Shown: one piece after another, positions 13,769 through 22,900 of the stretch
Layout of the letters: the number at the start of each line of letters is the position of its first letter
How positions within the stretch are numbered: position 1 is the first letter of the stretch
Source: Orientallactaga sibirica
Lineage: Eukaryota; Chordata; Mammalia; Rodentia; Dipodidae
Length of the DNA stretch: 64,000 nucleotides
Assembly: GCA_036365145.1 (NCBI GenBank)
Contig: JAEOAD010000015.1
Location: 558,001 to 622,000 of the forward strand
Direction of reading: 5' to 3'
Notes under the pieces: generated by a model
Told to the model about the DNA's origin: nothing
Databases searched by the model: none
The model's input: the letters and a program-made list of their open reading frames with translations, nothing else
Program-made: the position numbers and the translations under genes

Positions 13769-14542
13769 TTAGATCTTCCAGGAATGTCTGGTAAAATTCA
13801 GCAGTGAATCCATCTGGGCCTGGGCTTTTTTAAGTGGGAGACTTTTTATAACTGCTTGAATCTCTGTGGTTGTTATAGATCTATTTAAATGGTTTATCTC
13901 ATCTTGATTTAATTTTGGTAGGTCATATGAATCAAGGAATTCATCCATTTCTTTCAGGTTTTCAAATTTAGAGGCATATATATTCTTAAAGTATGTCCGT
14001 ATGATTTTCTGAATTTCTTTGCTATCTGTTGTGATGTTGCCTTTTTCATCTCTAATTTTATCAATTTTTGTCTCTTCTCTCTTTCTTTTGGTCAGATTTG
14101 CTAAGGGTTTGTCAATCTTGTTTATCCTTTCAAAGAACCAACTCTTTGTTTCATTGATTTTTTTGATTGTGTTTTTGGTTTCCATTTCATTAATTTCTGC
14201 CCTAACCTTTATTATATCTTCCCGTCTACTAATTTTTGGTTTGCCTTGTTCTTCTTTTTCCAAGGCCTTAAGGTGAAGCATTAAATTGTTTAGTTGCGAA
14301 CTCTCCAATTTCTTAATATAGGCACTTAGAGCTATAAATTTCCCTCGTAGGACTGCCTTCATTGTGTCCCAAAGGTTTTGGTATGTTGTATTCTCATCAT
14401 CATTTGATTCTACGAATTTCTTGATTTCCGTTTTAATTTCTTCAATGACCCATACATCATTCCATAAATTGCTGTTTAGTCTCCATGAGTTTCTGTATGC
14501 TCTGTAGTTTTTTCTTGTTGCTGATTTGCAGTTTAATCCCAT
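13769..14542 (-). CDS. L1 ORF2 fragment: linker before the RT
   Basis: This 257-codon frame continues ORF2 between the endonuclease and the reverse transcriptase. It is rich in Lys and Glu and contains the conserved [21 protein letters not shown] stretch (about 20 residues in) and a helical segment, as L1 linkers do. The first few codons overlap the endonuclease fragment in another frame, and the real join is near 14510. The frame is lost again at the A run at 13826-13831, after SLPLKKA, where one base appears to be missing; the last 20 or so residues are frameshifted nonsense. Confidence 0.88.
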   Translation of the reverse strand: MGLNCKSATRKNYRAYRNSWRLNSNLWNDVWVIEEIKTEIKKFVESNDDENTTYQNLWDTMKAVLRGKFIALSAYIKKLESSQLNNLMLHLKALEKEEQGKPKISRREDIIKVRAEINEMETKNTIKKINETKSWFFERINKIDKPLANLTKRKREETKIDKIRDEKGNITTDSKEIQKIIRTYFKNIYASKFENLKEMDEFLDSYDLPKLNQDEINHLNRSITTTEIQAVIKSLPLKKAQAQMDSLLNFTRHSWKI

Positions 14543-15233
14543 TGTGGTCAGAAAGTGTACAAGGGATTATTTCAATTTTCCTGTATTTGTTAAGATTTGA
14601 TTTGTGTCCTAGTATATGGTCTATTTTAGAAAATGTCCCATGTGCTGCTGAGAAAAATGTATTTTCTGCAGCATTTGGATGGAATGTTCTGTATATATCT
14701 GTTAGGTCCATTTGTTCCATGATATCATTTAATGCAGATGTCTCTCTGTTTATTTTTTGTTGGGTAGACCTGTCAAGTGATGATAGTGGGGTATTGAAGT
14801 CACCCACTACTATTGTGTTAGGAGATATCTCTGACCTTAATTCTAATAGTGTTTGTTTGATGAAATTGGGAGCCCCCATGTTAGGGGCATATATGTTTAG
14901 GATTGTAATGTCCTCCTGTTGGAGTGTTCCTTTAATCAGTATAAAGTGACCTTCTTTATCTTTCCTCACAGATGTTGGATTGAAGTCTATCTTGTCAGAA
15001 ATTAGGATAGCAACCCCTGCTTGTTTTCTAGGCCCATTTGCTTGAAATACCTTTTGCCAACCTTTCACCCTAAGAAGGTTTCTATTTTTTATTGAGAGAT
15101 GAGTTTCCTGGAGGCAACAGATGGTAGGATCCTGCTTTTTAATCCAGTCTGCAAGTCTGTGTCTTTTGATAGGGGCATTGAGGCCATTGATATTAAGAGT
15201 TATTATTGACATATATGTGTTTATTCTCACCAT
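14457..15233 (-). CDS. L1 ORF2 fragment: APE-type endonuclease domain
   Basis: This is the N-terminal 258-codon piece of ORF2, starting at the ATG at 15233. The endonuclease makes the first-strand nick, usually at TTTT/A-like sites, that primes reverse transcription. Counting from this start, the residues known to be critical in mammalian L1 endonucleases are all visible: N14, E43 (in QETHL), Y115, D145 and N147 (in GDFNT), T192, D205, S228, D229 and H230 (in SDHNG). The match in numbering supports the chosen start. The last 20 or so codons are out of frame: an extra A in the run at 14508-14513 shifts the true frame into the next fragment. The domain itself looks intact. Confidence 0.93.
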   Translation of the reverse strand: MVRINTYMSIITLNINGLNAPIKRHRLADWIKKQDPTICCLQETHLSIKNRNLLRVKGWQKVFQANGPRKQAGVAILISDKIDFNPTSVRKDKEGHFILIKGTLQQEDITILNIYAPNMGAPNFIKQTLLELRSEISPNTIVVGDFNTPLSSLDRSTQQKINRETSALNDIMEQMDLTDIYRTFHPNAAENTFFSAAHGTFSKIDHILGHKSNLNKYRKIEIIPCTLSDHNGIKLQISNKKKLQSIQKLMETKQQFME

Positions 15234-15279
15234 TCTTCTTATTTTTTAGTTTTTCCTGTTTTCCCTTTACTCACTTGTT

Positions 15280-15888
15280 TTAACTGTTATTTGAGTATGG
15301 TTTATTTTTTCCTATTTCCTGTTGTGTGTGCTTTGCTTTCCCCTCAGCATGAATGATTCCTGCAAGTATTTTCTGTAAAGCTGGTTTAGTTCCCAAAAAT
15401 TCCTTTAGCCTGTCTTTGTTGTGGAATGTCCTTATTTCTCCATCTATTTGGATAGATAGTTTTGCAGGATAAAGTAATCTCTGTTGACAGTTTTTATCTT
15501 TCAGAACTTGGAATACATCACTCCAGGCCCTTCTGGCTTTTAAAGTTTGTGTTGAGTAATCTGCTGTGAGTCCGATGGGCTTCCCTTTGTAGGTCACTTG
15601 CTTTTTCTCTCTAGCTGCTTTCAATATATTTTCTTTAGTTTGTATGTTTGGTAGTTTAATTATAATATGGCCGGGAGAGTTTCTTTCCAGGTTTTGTCTG
15701 TTTGGTGTTCTAAAGGCTTCCTGTATCTGCATTGGCATCTCTTTCCCAATTTGGGGGAAGTTTTCCTCTATGATTTTGTTGAAAACACCTACTATGCCTT
15801 TGGAGTGAAATTCTTCTCCTTCTACTATCCCTTGAATTCTTATGTTTGGTCTTTTCAGTGTCCCGAATATCCTGAAGTTCCCATTCAT
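15280..15888 (-). CDS. L1 ORF1 fragment: RRM and C-terminal domain
   Basis: This is the C-terminal 202-codon frame of ORF1. It carries the RRM-like opening LKRPNIRIQGIVEGEE, the EAFRTPNRQN segment, PGHIIIKL, and the C-terminal-domain signatures KGKPIGLTADYS and ARRAWSDVF. These bind nucleic acid in characterised ORF1 proteins. The first 10 or so residues precede the frameshift junction and are not part of the true product. The normal stop is at 15280. Confidence 0.92.
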   Translation of the reverse strand: MNGNFRIFGTLKRPNIRIQGIVEGEEFHSKGIVGVFNKIIEENFPQIGKEMPMQIQEAFRTPNRQNLERNSPGHIIIKLPNIQTKENILKAAREKKQVTYKGKPIGLTADYSTQTLKARRAWSDVFQVLKDKNCQQRLLYPAKLSIQIDGEIRTFHNKDRLKEFLGTKPALQKILAGIIHAEGKAKHTQQEIGKNKPYSNNS

Positions 15889-16354
15889 ACCTTCCTATTA
15901 TTTTGTCTTTCTCTCTGTTGGACTGTATTAGATCAGCTACTTGGTCCTCTAGTTTAGATATTCTGTTCTCTCCTTCATCCATTCTACTAGAGAGATTTTC
16001 TACAGAGGTTTTTATTTCACTGACTGTGTTCTTTATTGCTAGCATTTCTGAGTGGGTTTTCTTTATTCTTTCTATTTCCGTATTTATGTCTTGTATTGAC
16101 CTCCTTATTTCATTAAATTGGTTTTCTGTGTGTTCTTTGAATCCTTTGATTTCTTCTTTGAGGTCTTTGAACCCTTTCATTTCCTCTCTGAGTTCTTTGA
16201 ACATAATTATAATCATTCTTTTGAAATCTTTCTCAGGGATGTCCTCTAAGTCAGCCTCACTGAAGGTCATTTCTGATATATTAATACTTTTTGGTGGATT
16301 TATATTGTCTGGATGTTTTGTATTTCTTGTATTGTAATGTAGAGATCTTTGCAT
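15710..16354 (-). CDS. L1 ORF1 fragment: coiled coil
   Basis: This is the N-terminal 214-codon frame of ORF1 starting at the ATG at 16354. Residues of about 45-160 show heptad spacing of Ile/Leu/Val/Met with many Glu and Lys residues, matching the trimerising coiled coil. SRMDEGENRISKLEDQVADL (about residues 118-137) is a conserved L1 ORF1 segment. After about residue 163 the frame is shifted and the remaining Arg/Ser-rich tail is not real protein. Confidence 0.9.
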   Translation of the reverse strand: MQRSLHYNTRNTKHPDNINPPKSINISEMTFSEADLEDIPEKDFKRMIIIMFKELREEMKGFKDLKEEIKGFKEHTENQFNEIRRSIQDINTEIERIKKTHSEMLAIKNTVSEIKTSVENLSSRMDEGENRISKLEDQVADLIQSNREKDKIIGRYEWELQDIRDTEKTKHKNSRDSRRRRISLQRHSRCFQQNHRGKLPPNWERDANADTGSL

Positions 16355-16675
16355 CTTGAAATAATTTAATGCTTGGGTTTTCTAAATATCTGCAGTAATA
16401 TTAGATGTATCAATCAATCTGATATTATATATCTTCAGTGTAGGAGTTTAAGGTGATAAGTGTGGTTCTTAAGGCTCTCAAAGTAATCACAGAAGTGACC
16501 CTTGCCTGCTATGAGAGTATCAAGTGGGGTGAATGGAACAGAATACAGTCAAAATCCAAAAATTTAACTCAACAATGTACCCCTTCAATGAAATACAGCA
16601 CAGAGTATTTGTGGAAAAGCAGGTATTATGACAAACAAATCCTCTAACAAAGTCACAGTCCCTAAGGATATGAAT

Positions 16676-16775
16676 TAGCCCACGCCCTTAATCCTGTCAA
16701 CTGGGAGGCTAAGATTTCTGATCTGTAGAGAGTTCCAAGGTCAGCTTGTGATCAAGAGAGACCCTTCCCCAATGA
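16676..16775 (+). mobile_element. Possible B1-like (7SL-derived) SINE fragment
   Basis: Within the L1 5' UTR the plus strand reads CCCTTAATCC, then AACTGGGAGGCTAAGAT, then GAGTTCCAAGGTCAGC. The order and spacing fit the left-to-middle part of rodent B1 or primate Alu, including a B-box-like GAGTTC. It lacks a clear 5' end and A tail, so it is a degenerate fragment, possibly an old component of this L1 lineage's 5' UTR. A chance match is possible. Confidence 0.45.
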
Positions 16776-17488
16776 ATGACAGAGGAGGAAACAAATCAAG
16801 AAGCAACAAATGAGCAGCCTAGAATATAGCTTATTTAGGAATGTCAGATCTGAGCATCCATCAGGATTATATACTAGGCTTATTTGGTGGGTACTAACCT
16901 GGTGAAAAACAAGTTACCTTTGGGAACGGGTTTGATCACAGCTGTGCGGCACGGCTGCTTGGTTCTTTTGCTGTGTTGTGGATTCAGGAAGTCAGGCTGC
17001 GTCTGTTGTTCTCTGCTTTCGCTGTGCCCGATGCTGCTGGTGAGCTCTTTCCCAAGTCTCTGTTTCTTGCCGTGCTTGCGCTCGTGGTGGGGGAGGGGAG
17101 GGGAGGATGTGAATGGCGGCTGAAGTCCATCTGCTCGTCCACGCGATCCTCTTCCTCACAAGCCTCTCTGTTGGTCTCTACCATCCTCCTTCCACGTTTC
17201 TTGAGTTTGTGAGGAGGCGGTGTGAGTGGAAAAATCCCCTCACCTGGCTTTAAAAGTCTTGCGGCTCAGCTGGGCTCAGGCGGAGTCTAGCCGCGCCGCC
17301 GCCCGCAGGAGCCGTGGCAGCCGGGGAGCTGCTTCTGCCCGTTTCTGTGGGCTCCAGATGCTCTGGATATCTCCTACTTCTCTGCTGTGCTTGAAAGTTT
17401 ACTATGTCCCTCACTTTTTAGTTGAAGGGTGTATTTTGCTGGGGTTTGTTTTGCTTATATCCCTGTTTTGTGGCGAGGTTCCTATGTC

Positions 17489-17496
17489 GCCATCTT
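17489..17496 (-). promoter_or_regulatory. YY1-type site at L1 5' end
   Basis: The L1 sense strand reads AAGATGGC here, the core YY1 site. In human L1 a YY1 site at the same place directs the transcription start. It lies within about 20 bp of the element's end. Confidence 0.6.
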
Positions 17497-17524
17497 AACC
17501 GGAAGCCCCCTCCATACCCATATC

Positions 17525-17800
17525 ACATTGCAGGTGTTTATATTTGTCTTAGGAATGGATGATCCCTCTGTGCAGTGCAGGTGTTTACCTACAGAAGGAA
17601 AGATCCCTCTGTTCAATGCTGGTGTTTACCTTTACAAAAGGAATACATGTTCTCTGTGTGCAATGCAAATTTTCACCTTTACGTCAGTAATGGATGATCC
17701 CTCTGGGCCAGGCAGGTGTTGACCTTTACCTAAGGAATGGATGATCCTTCTGTGCAATGCAGGTGTTGGCCATTACCTAAGGAATGGATGATCCCTCTGT
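17525..17800 (-). repeat. Inverted satellite piece next to the L1 5' end
   Basis: About six monomers run opposite to the rest of the array (GGAATGGATGATCC and GCAGGTGTTTACC on the plus strand). Read on the minus strand, the variant order matches 7815-8085 and 32840-33100: a GCCTGGCCCAG monomer, then CACACAGAGAACAT, then an AGCATTGAACAG monomer, then the AAGACAAATATAA monomer. It is therefore a displaced copy of one array block. About 14 bases of filler (17511-17524) separate it from the L1. The right-hand switch back to plus orientation is at about 17800, at CTCTGTTCCTTACG. Confidence 0.9.
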
Positions 17801-18722
17801 TCCTTACGCAATGGCTAATATCTGCATTTCACAGGATCATCCATACCTTAAGTCAAGGTAGAAACCTGCATTGAATAGAGGGATCATCCTTCTTCAGGTA
17901 AAGGTAAATTCCTGCCTTGAACAGAGGTATCACCCATTCCTTAGACAATGGTAAACACCTGCATTGAACAGAGGGATCATATGTTCCTTAGGGATCATAT
18001 GTTCCTGAGGGATCAACACCTGCATTGCACAGAGGGATCACCCATTCCTCAGGTAAATGTAAACACCAGCATTGAATATAGGCATCTTCCATTCCTTAGG
18101 TAATAGTAAACACCAGCGTTTAACATAGGCATCTTCCATTCCTTAGGTAATAGTAAACACCTGCAGTGAGCAGAGGGTCATCCCACTCCGTATATGAGCG
18201 TAAAAAACTGCATTGAACAAAGGGATCATCCTTTCCTTCGATAATGGTTAACACTGGGATTGAACAGAGGGATCACCTATTCCTTAGGTAAAGATCCACA
18301 CCTACATTGCACAGGGGGATCATCCCATTACTTAGGTAAAGCTAAACATTGCACAGAGGGATCATCAATTCCTTAGGTAAGGGTAAACACCTGTATTGCA
18401 GTGAGGGATCATCCATTCCTTAGGTAACTGTAAACACCTACATTGAACAGAGGGATCACCTGTTCCTTAGCTAAACATCAACAGCTGCATTGAACAGAGG
18501 GATTATCCCATTCCTTAGATAAAGACAAACAGCTGCATTGCACACAGGGATCATCCATTCCTTAGGTCATGGTAAACACCTGCATTGAACAGAGGGATCA
18601 TCCAATCCTTAGATAAAGGTAAACACCTGCAATACACAGAGGAATCATCCCATTCCTTACACAAACTTAAACACCTGCATTGAACTGAAGGATCTTCCAT
18701 TCCATAGATAAAGACAAACACC
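17801..18722 (+). repeat. 47-bp satellite array, block 2
   Basis: Plus-orientation monomers, paralogous to about 35310-36390 (a shared landmark is CAGTGAGCAGAGGGTC near 18163 and 35677). A partial-monomer duplication around GGGATCATATGTTCCT at 17980-18010 is shared with 35485-35520. No gene is seen. Confidence 0.95.
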
Positions 18723-19087
18723 CCATTGCACAGGAAGAATGGGATTCTTCTCAAGCACACTTTATTGGGAGCTCAAATTGAGAGAGAGAAGGACCCCGTA
18801 AACAAACTTATATACTGGTGATGGCTCATGGTCTCTGCTGTCTGATTGGCTCAAGTCGCATCAGGCGATCTGATTGGCTCAATTCACCCAATCGGGATGG
18901 GTGAATGACCACAGCTCTGATTGGCTCAATTCTCAAGTCCTCTCAGCGGATCCTAATTCACCCAATCGGGATTGGTGAGCAGCCATCTTAGGATAACGTC
19001 ATAAGCTCATGCGCAGACAATTAGGATACAAAAGCAGTAAACAAGCTGACGTGGCAAAACCTGACGAAGCCAGCATGGCTTCCCACA
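18723..19087 (-). mobile_element. Solo LTR, ERV (probably class II-like)
   Basis: A 365-bp non-satellite segment has LTR anatomy on the minus strand. It begins TGTGGGAAGCC. U3 carries three copies of GAGCCAATCAG (CCAAT boxes, plus-strand ATTGG near 18845, 18873 and 18920), CRE-like TGACGT cores and a YY1-like AAGATGGC. A TATATAAG box lies near 18807-18814, and an AATAAA lies at 18761-18766. GACAAACACC flanks both sides (18713-18722 and 19088-19097); the true duplication may be shorter because the LTR edge is ambiguous by a few bases. Empty-site paralogs occur near 5380, 20400, 36375 and 44585. There is no internal region, so it is a solo LTR left by LTR-LTR recombination. The class assignment is an inference. 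Confidence 0.82.
18845..18925 (-). promoter_or_regulatory. Triple CCAAT-box cluster of solo LTR
   Basis: Three GAGCCAATCAG copies lie within about 80 bp of U3, upstream of the TATATAAG box. Such repeats are typical NF-Y binding arrays in LTR promoters. Binding here is inferred from the motif only. Confidence 0.65.
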
Positions 19088-19339
19088 GACAAACACCTGC
19101 TTTGCACAGAGGGATCATCCATTCCTTGGGTAGGAGGTGAACACCTGAATTGTACAGAGGGATCATGAATTCCTTAGGTAAAGATCAACACCTCCGTTGA
19201 AGAGACGAATCATTCAATCCTTATGTAAAGGTCACCACCTGCATCATACAGAGGGATGTTGCATTCCTTGTGTAAAGATCAAGACCTGCATTGAACATAG
19301 GGATCATCCATTCCTTAGGTAATGGTCAACACCTGTATT

Positions 19340-19905
19340 GCACAGAGGGATCATCCATTTCTTAGGTAAAGGTCAACATTTGCCTCTCCCAGAGGGATCA
19401 TCCATTCATTATGTAAAGGTAAAAACCTACACTGAACACAGAGAACATCCATTCCTTTCGTAAAGGTAAACACCAGCGATGCACAAATGGATCATACATT
19501 CCTTAGGTCAAGCTAAAAACCTGTATTGCACAGAGGGATCATCCATTTCTTAGGTAAAGGTCAACATTTGCCTCTCCCAGAGGGATCATCCATTCATTAT
19601 GTAAAGGTAAAAACCTACACTGAACACAGAGAACATCCATTCCTTTCGTAAAGGTAAACACCAGCGATGCACAAATGGATCATACATTCCTTAGGTCAAG
19701 CTAAAAACCTGTATTGTACAGAGGGATCATCCATTTCTTAGGTAAAGGTCAACATTTGCCTGTCCCAGAGGGATCATCCATTCATTATGTAAAGGTAAAA
19801 ACCTGCATTGAACACAGAGAACATCCATTCCTTTCGTAAAGGTAAACACCTGCGATGCACAAATGGATCATCCATTCCTTAGTTCAAGCTAAAAACCTGC
19901 ATTGC
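19340..19905 (+). repeat. 188-bp tetramer in three tandem copies
   Basis: A block of four distinct monomers repeats three times with a period of 188 bp (4 x 47). The landmark ATTCCTTTCGTAAAGG falls at 19451, 19639 and 19827. The first two copies are almost identical, and the third has several changes shared with 20690-20850. This is a local higher-order repeat. Confidence 0.9.
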
Positions 19906-22900
19906 ACAGAGGGATCATCGATTCCTTCAATAATGATAAGCACCTGCATTGAACAGGGGGATCATCTATTCCTTAGGTAGAGACCAACACCTGAATTGCA
20001 CAGAGTTATCATTCCATTCCTTAGGTAAAGGAAAACACCTGCAGTGCATGGAGGGATCATACATTACTTCGGTACAGGTAAACACCTGAATTGCACAGAG
20101 GGAACACACATTCCTTAGGTAACTGTAAACACCTGCATTGAACAGAGGGATCATTCATTCCTTAGATAAAAAAAAACAACTGCTTTGAATAGAGGGATCA
20201 TTTATACCTTAGGTAAAGATCAACACCTGCATTTCACAGAGGGACCATCCTTTCCTTAGGTAAAGGTAAACACCAGCATTGAACATAGGCATCTTTCATT
20301 CATTAGGTAATAGTAAACACCTGCAATATACAGACGAATCATCCCATTCCTTACACAAACTTAAACACCTGCATTGAACTGAAGGATCCTCCATTCCATA
20401 GATAAAGACAAACACCTGCCTTGCACAGAGGGATCATCCATTCCTTAGGTAGGAGGTGAACACCTGAATTGCACAGAGGGATCATGAATTCCTTAGGTAA
20501 AGATCAATACCTCTGTTGAAGAGACGGATCATTCAATCCTTATGTAAAGGTCACCACCTGCATCGTACAGAGGGATGTTGCATTCCTTATGTAAAGATCA
20601 AGACCTGCATTGAACATAGGGATCATCCATTCCTTACGTAATGGTCAACACCTGTATTGCACAGAGGGATCATCCATTTCTTAGGTAAAGGTCAACATAT
20701 GCCTGTCCCAGAGGGATCATCCATTCCTTATGTAAAGGTAAAAACCAGCATTGAACACAGAGAACATCCATTCCTTTCGTAAAGGTAAACACCTGCGATG
20801 CACAAATGGATCATCCATTCCTTAGGTCAAGCTAAAAACCTGCATTGCACAGAGGGATCATCCATTCCTTCAATAATGGTAAGCACCTGCATTGAACAGG
20901 GGGATCATCTATTCCTTAGGTAAAGACCAACACCTGCATTGCACAGAGTTATCGTTCCATTCCTTAGTTAAAGGATAACACCTGCAGTGCATGGAGGGAT
21001 CATACATTACTTCGGTACAGGTAAACACCTGAATTGCACAGAGGTAACAAACATTCCTTAGGTAACTGTAAACACCTGCATTGAACAGAAGGACCATCCA
21101 TTCCTTAGGTAAAGATCAACACCTGCATTGTACAGAGTGATCATCCCATTCTTTAGAAAACGGTTAACACCGGCATAGAAGAGAGGGATCATACATTCCT
21201 TTGAAAGTGGTAAACACCTGCATTGAAGAGAGGGCTCATTTATTCCTTAGATAATGGGAAACATGTACATTGAACAGAGGGATCATATATTCCTTACTTA
21301 AAGATCAACACTTGCATTGCACAGAGGATCTTCCTTTCATTAGGTAATAGTAAACACCTGCAATGCACAGAAGGATCATCCATTCCTAAGGTAAATGTAA
21401 ACACCTGCAATTCACACAGGGATCATCCATTCCTTAGGTAATGGTAAACACCTGCAAAGCACAGAGGGATCATCCATTCCTTAGGTAAGGGTAAACACCG
21501 GCATTGCACAGAGGTATCATCTTTCTTTAGGTAAAGGTAAACACTTGCATTGAACAGGGAATCATCTATTCCTTAGGTAAACATCAACACCTGCATTGCA
21601 CAGCAGGATCATCCCATCCCTTAGGTAAAGTTAAGCACCTGTATTGCACAGACGAATCATCAATTCCTCAGGTAAAGTAAATACCTGCATTGCACAGAGG
21701 GATCATCCCTTCCTCAGGTAAAGGTAAACACCAGCATTTGTATAGGCATCTTCCATTCCTTAGGTAATAGTAAATACCTGCAATGCACGGAGAGATCATC
21801 CATTCCTAAGGCAATTGTAAACACCTGCAATGCACAGCGGGATTATAAATTCCTTAGATGATGGTACACACCTGCATCGAAGTGATGGATTATCATTTCC
21901 TTAGGTAAAGATCAATACCTGCATTGCACAGAGGGATATTCCCATTCGTTAGTTAAAGATGAACACCTGAATTGCACAGAGGGATCACCCATTCCTTAGG
22001 TAATGGTAAACACCTGCAATGAACAGAGGGATCATCCAATCCTTAGATAACAGTAAACACCTGCATTGAAGAGAGGGATCATTTATTCCTTAGGTAAAGA
22101 TTCACACCTGCATTGCACATAGGGCTAATTCATAAAGTAGGTAAAGATAAACACCTGCATTGCACCGAATGATCATCCATTCCTTAGGTAAAGGACAACA
22201 CCTTTAATAAACACAGGGATCTTCCATTCATTAGGTAAAGATAAACACTTCCATTGCACAGAGGAATCATCCTTTCCTTAGGTAAAGGTAAACACCAGCG
22301 TTGAACATAGTCTTCTTCCATTCTTTAGGTAATAGAAAACATCTGCAATTCACAGAGGGATCATACCATTAGATATCAGTAAACACATTCATGGAAAAGA
22401 GGGATCACCCATTCCTTAGGTAAAGGTAAACACCTGCAATGCACAGAGGGATCATCTCTTCCTTAGGTAAAGATCAACACCTGCATTTCACAGAGATGTC
22501 ATCCATTCCTTAGGTAAAGTTCAACACTTGCCTGGCCAAGAGGTATCATAAATTCATTATGTAGTGGTAAAAACATGCATTGCACACAGGGGACATCCAT
22601 TCCTTTGGTAAAGGGAAACACCTGAATTGAACAGAGGGATCTTCCATTCCTTAGGTAATAATAAACCCCTGCAATGCACAGAGGGATCATCCATTCTTTA
22701 AGTAATGGTAAACACCTTTATTGAACAGAGGGACCTTCCATTCCTTAGATAACAGTAAACACCTGCATTGAACAGAGGGATCATCTACACCTTAGGTAAA
22801 GGTCAACAACTGCATTGAACAGAAGGATCATCCATTCCCGAGGTAAAGGTAAACACCAGCATTGTACGTAGGTATCTTCCATTCCTGAGGCAATGGTAAA

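Larger units (their letters stand above)
11415..15233 (-). pseudogene. L1 ORF2: endonuclease and reverse transcriptase, broken
   Basis: ORF2p nicks the target and copies L1 RNA by target-primed reverse transcription. The span is about 1,270 codons, close to the usual L1 ORF2 length. Domains in order are the APE-type endonuclease (15233 to about 14520), a linker, the reverse transcriptase (about 13850-12930) and a C-terminal region with a Cys-rich motif. The frame is broken at four homopolymers (plus-strand T runs at 14508-14513, 13826-13831, 12937-12945 and 12710-12716), each consistent with a one-base gain or loss. One in-frame TAG lies at 13527-13529, within the RT region after the GFIP residues. 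Apart from these points the protein similarity runs continuously. As written it cannot make a full product, but all four frameshifts are in sites prone to sequencing error. Confidence 0.93.
15280..16354 (-). pseudogene. L1 ORF1: RNA-binding chaperone, one frameshift
   Basis: ORF1p is the trimeric RNA-binding protein that coats L1 RNA. The span is about 358 codons, a normal L1 ORF1 length. The first half (16354 to about 15865) is a charged N terminus and a long heptad-rich coiled coil. The second half (about 15865-15280) is the RRM and C-terminal domain. The two halves lie in different frames, with the shift within about 15855-15870. There is no long homopolymer there, so this break is more likely to be real than those in ORF2. 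ORF1 ends about 46 bp before the ORF2 ATG. Confidence 0.93.
10114..17510 (-). mobile_element. Nearly full-length LINE-1 retrotransposon
   Basis: An autonomous non-LTR retrotransposon of about 7.4 kb lies antisense to the window. Read on the minus strand it has a GC-rich 5' UTR (17510 to 16355), ORF1 (16354-15280), a spacer of about 46 bp, ORF2 (15233-11415), a 3' UTR with a purine-rich tract, an AATAAA signal and a short A9 tail (10122-10114). This is the classic L1 layout, and both ORF products are recognisable by motif. It sits inside the satellite. Empty-site paralogs at about 4240 and 35265 show the uninterrupted array. Compared with these, about 45 bp of satellite is missing at the site, no target-site duplication is visible, and an inverted satellite piece lies beyond the 5' end. 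Five frame breaks and one stop interrupt the two ORFs. Confidence 0.96.
16355..17510 (-). promoter_or_regulatory. L1 5' UTR and internal promoter
   Basis: The region upstream of ORF1 is about 1.15 kb. Its distal part (roughly 16920-17500) is GC-rich and CpG-rich, with dense CpG around 17090-17330, unlike the surrounding satellite. The element starts (minus strand) with GGCTTCCGGTTAAGATGGCG, so a YY1-type site sits at the extreme 5' end, as in other mammalian L1 promoters. L1 is transcribed by RNA polymerase II from this internal promoter. Open frames at 16884-17498 on the other strand have no support and are not called. Confidence 0.82.

Noticed and set aside
16884..17498. Open frames in the GC-rich L1 5' UTR
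   Set aside because: GC-rich sequence has few stops by chance. The frames have low-complexity Ser/Leu/Arg content, no domain, and lie in a promoter region. An antisense ORF0-like product was considered, but no start and splice context supports it.
10114..17800. Twin-priming inversion as the cause of the inverted piece
   Set aside because: Twin priming inverts L1's own 5' part. Here the whole L1 is in one orientation and the inverted DNA is satellite.
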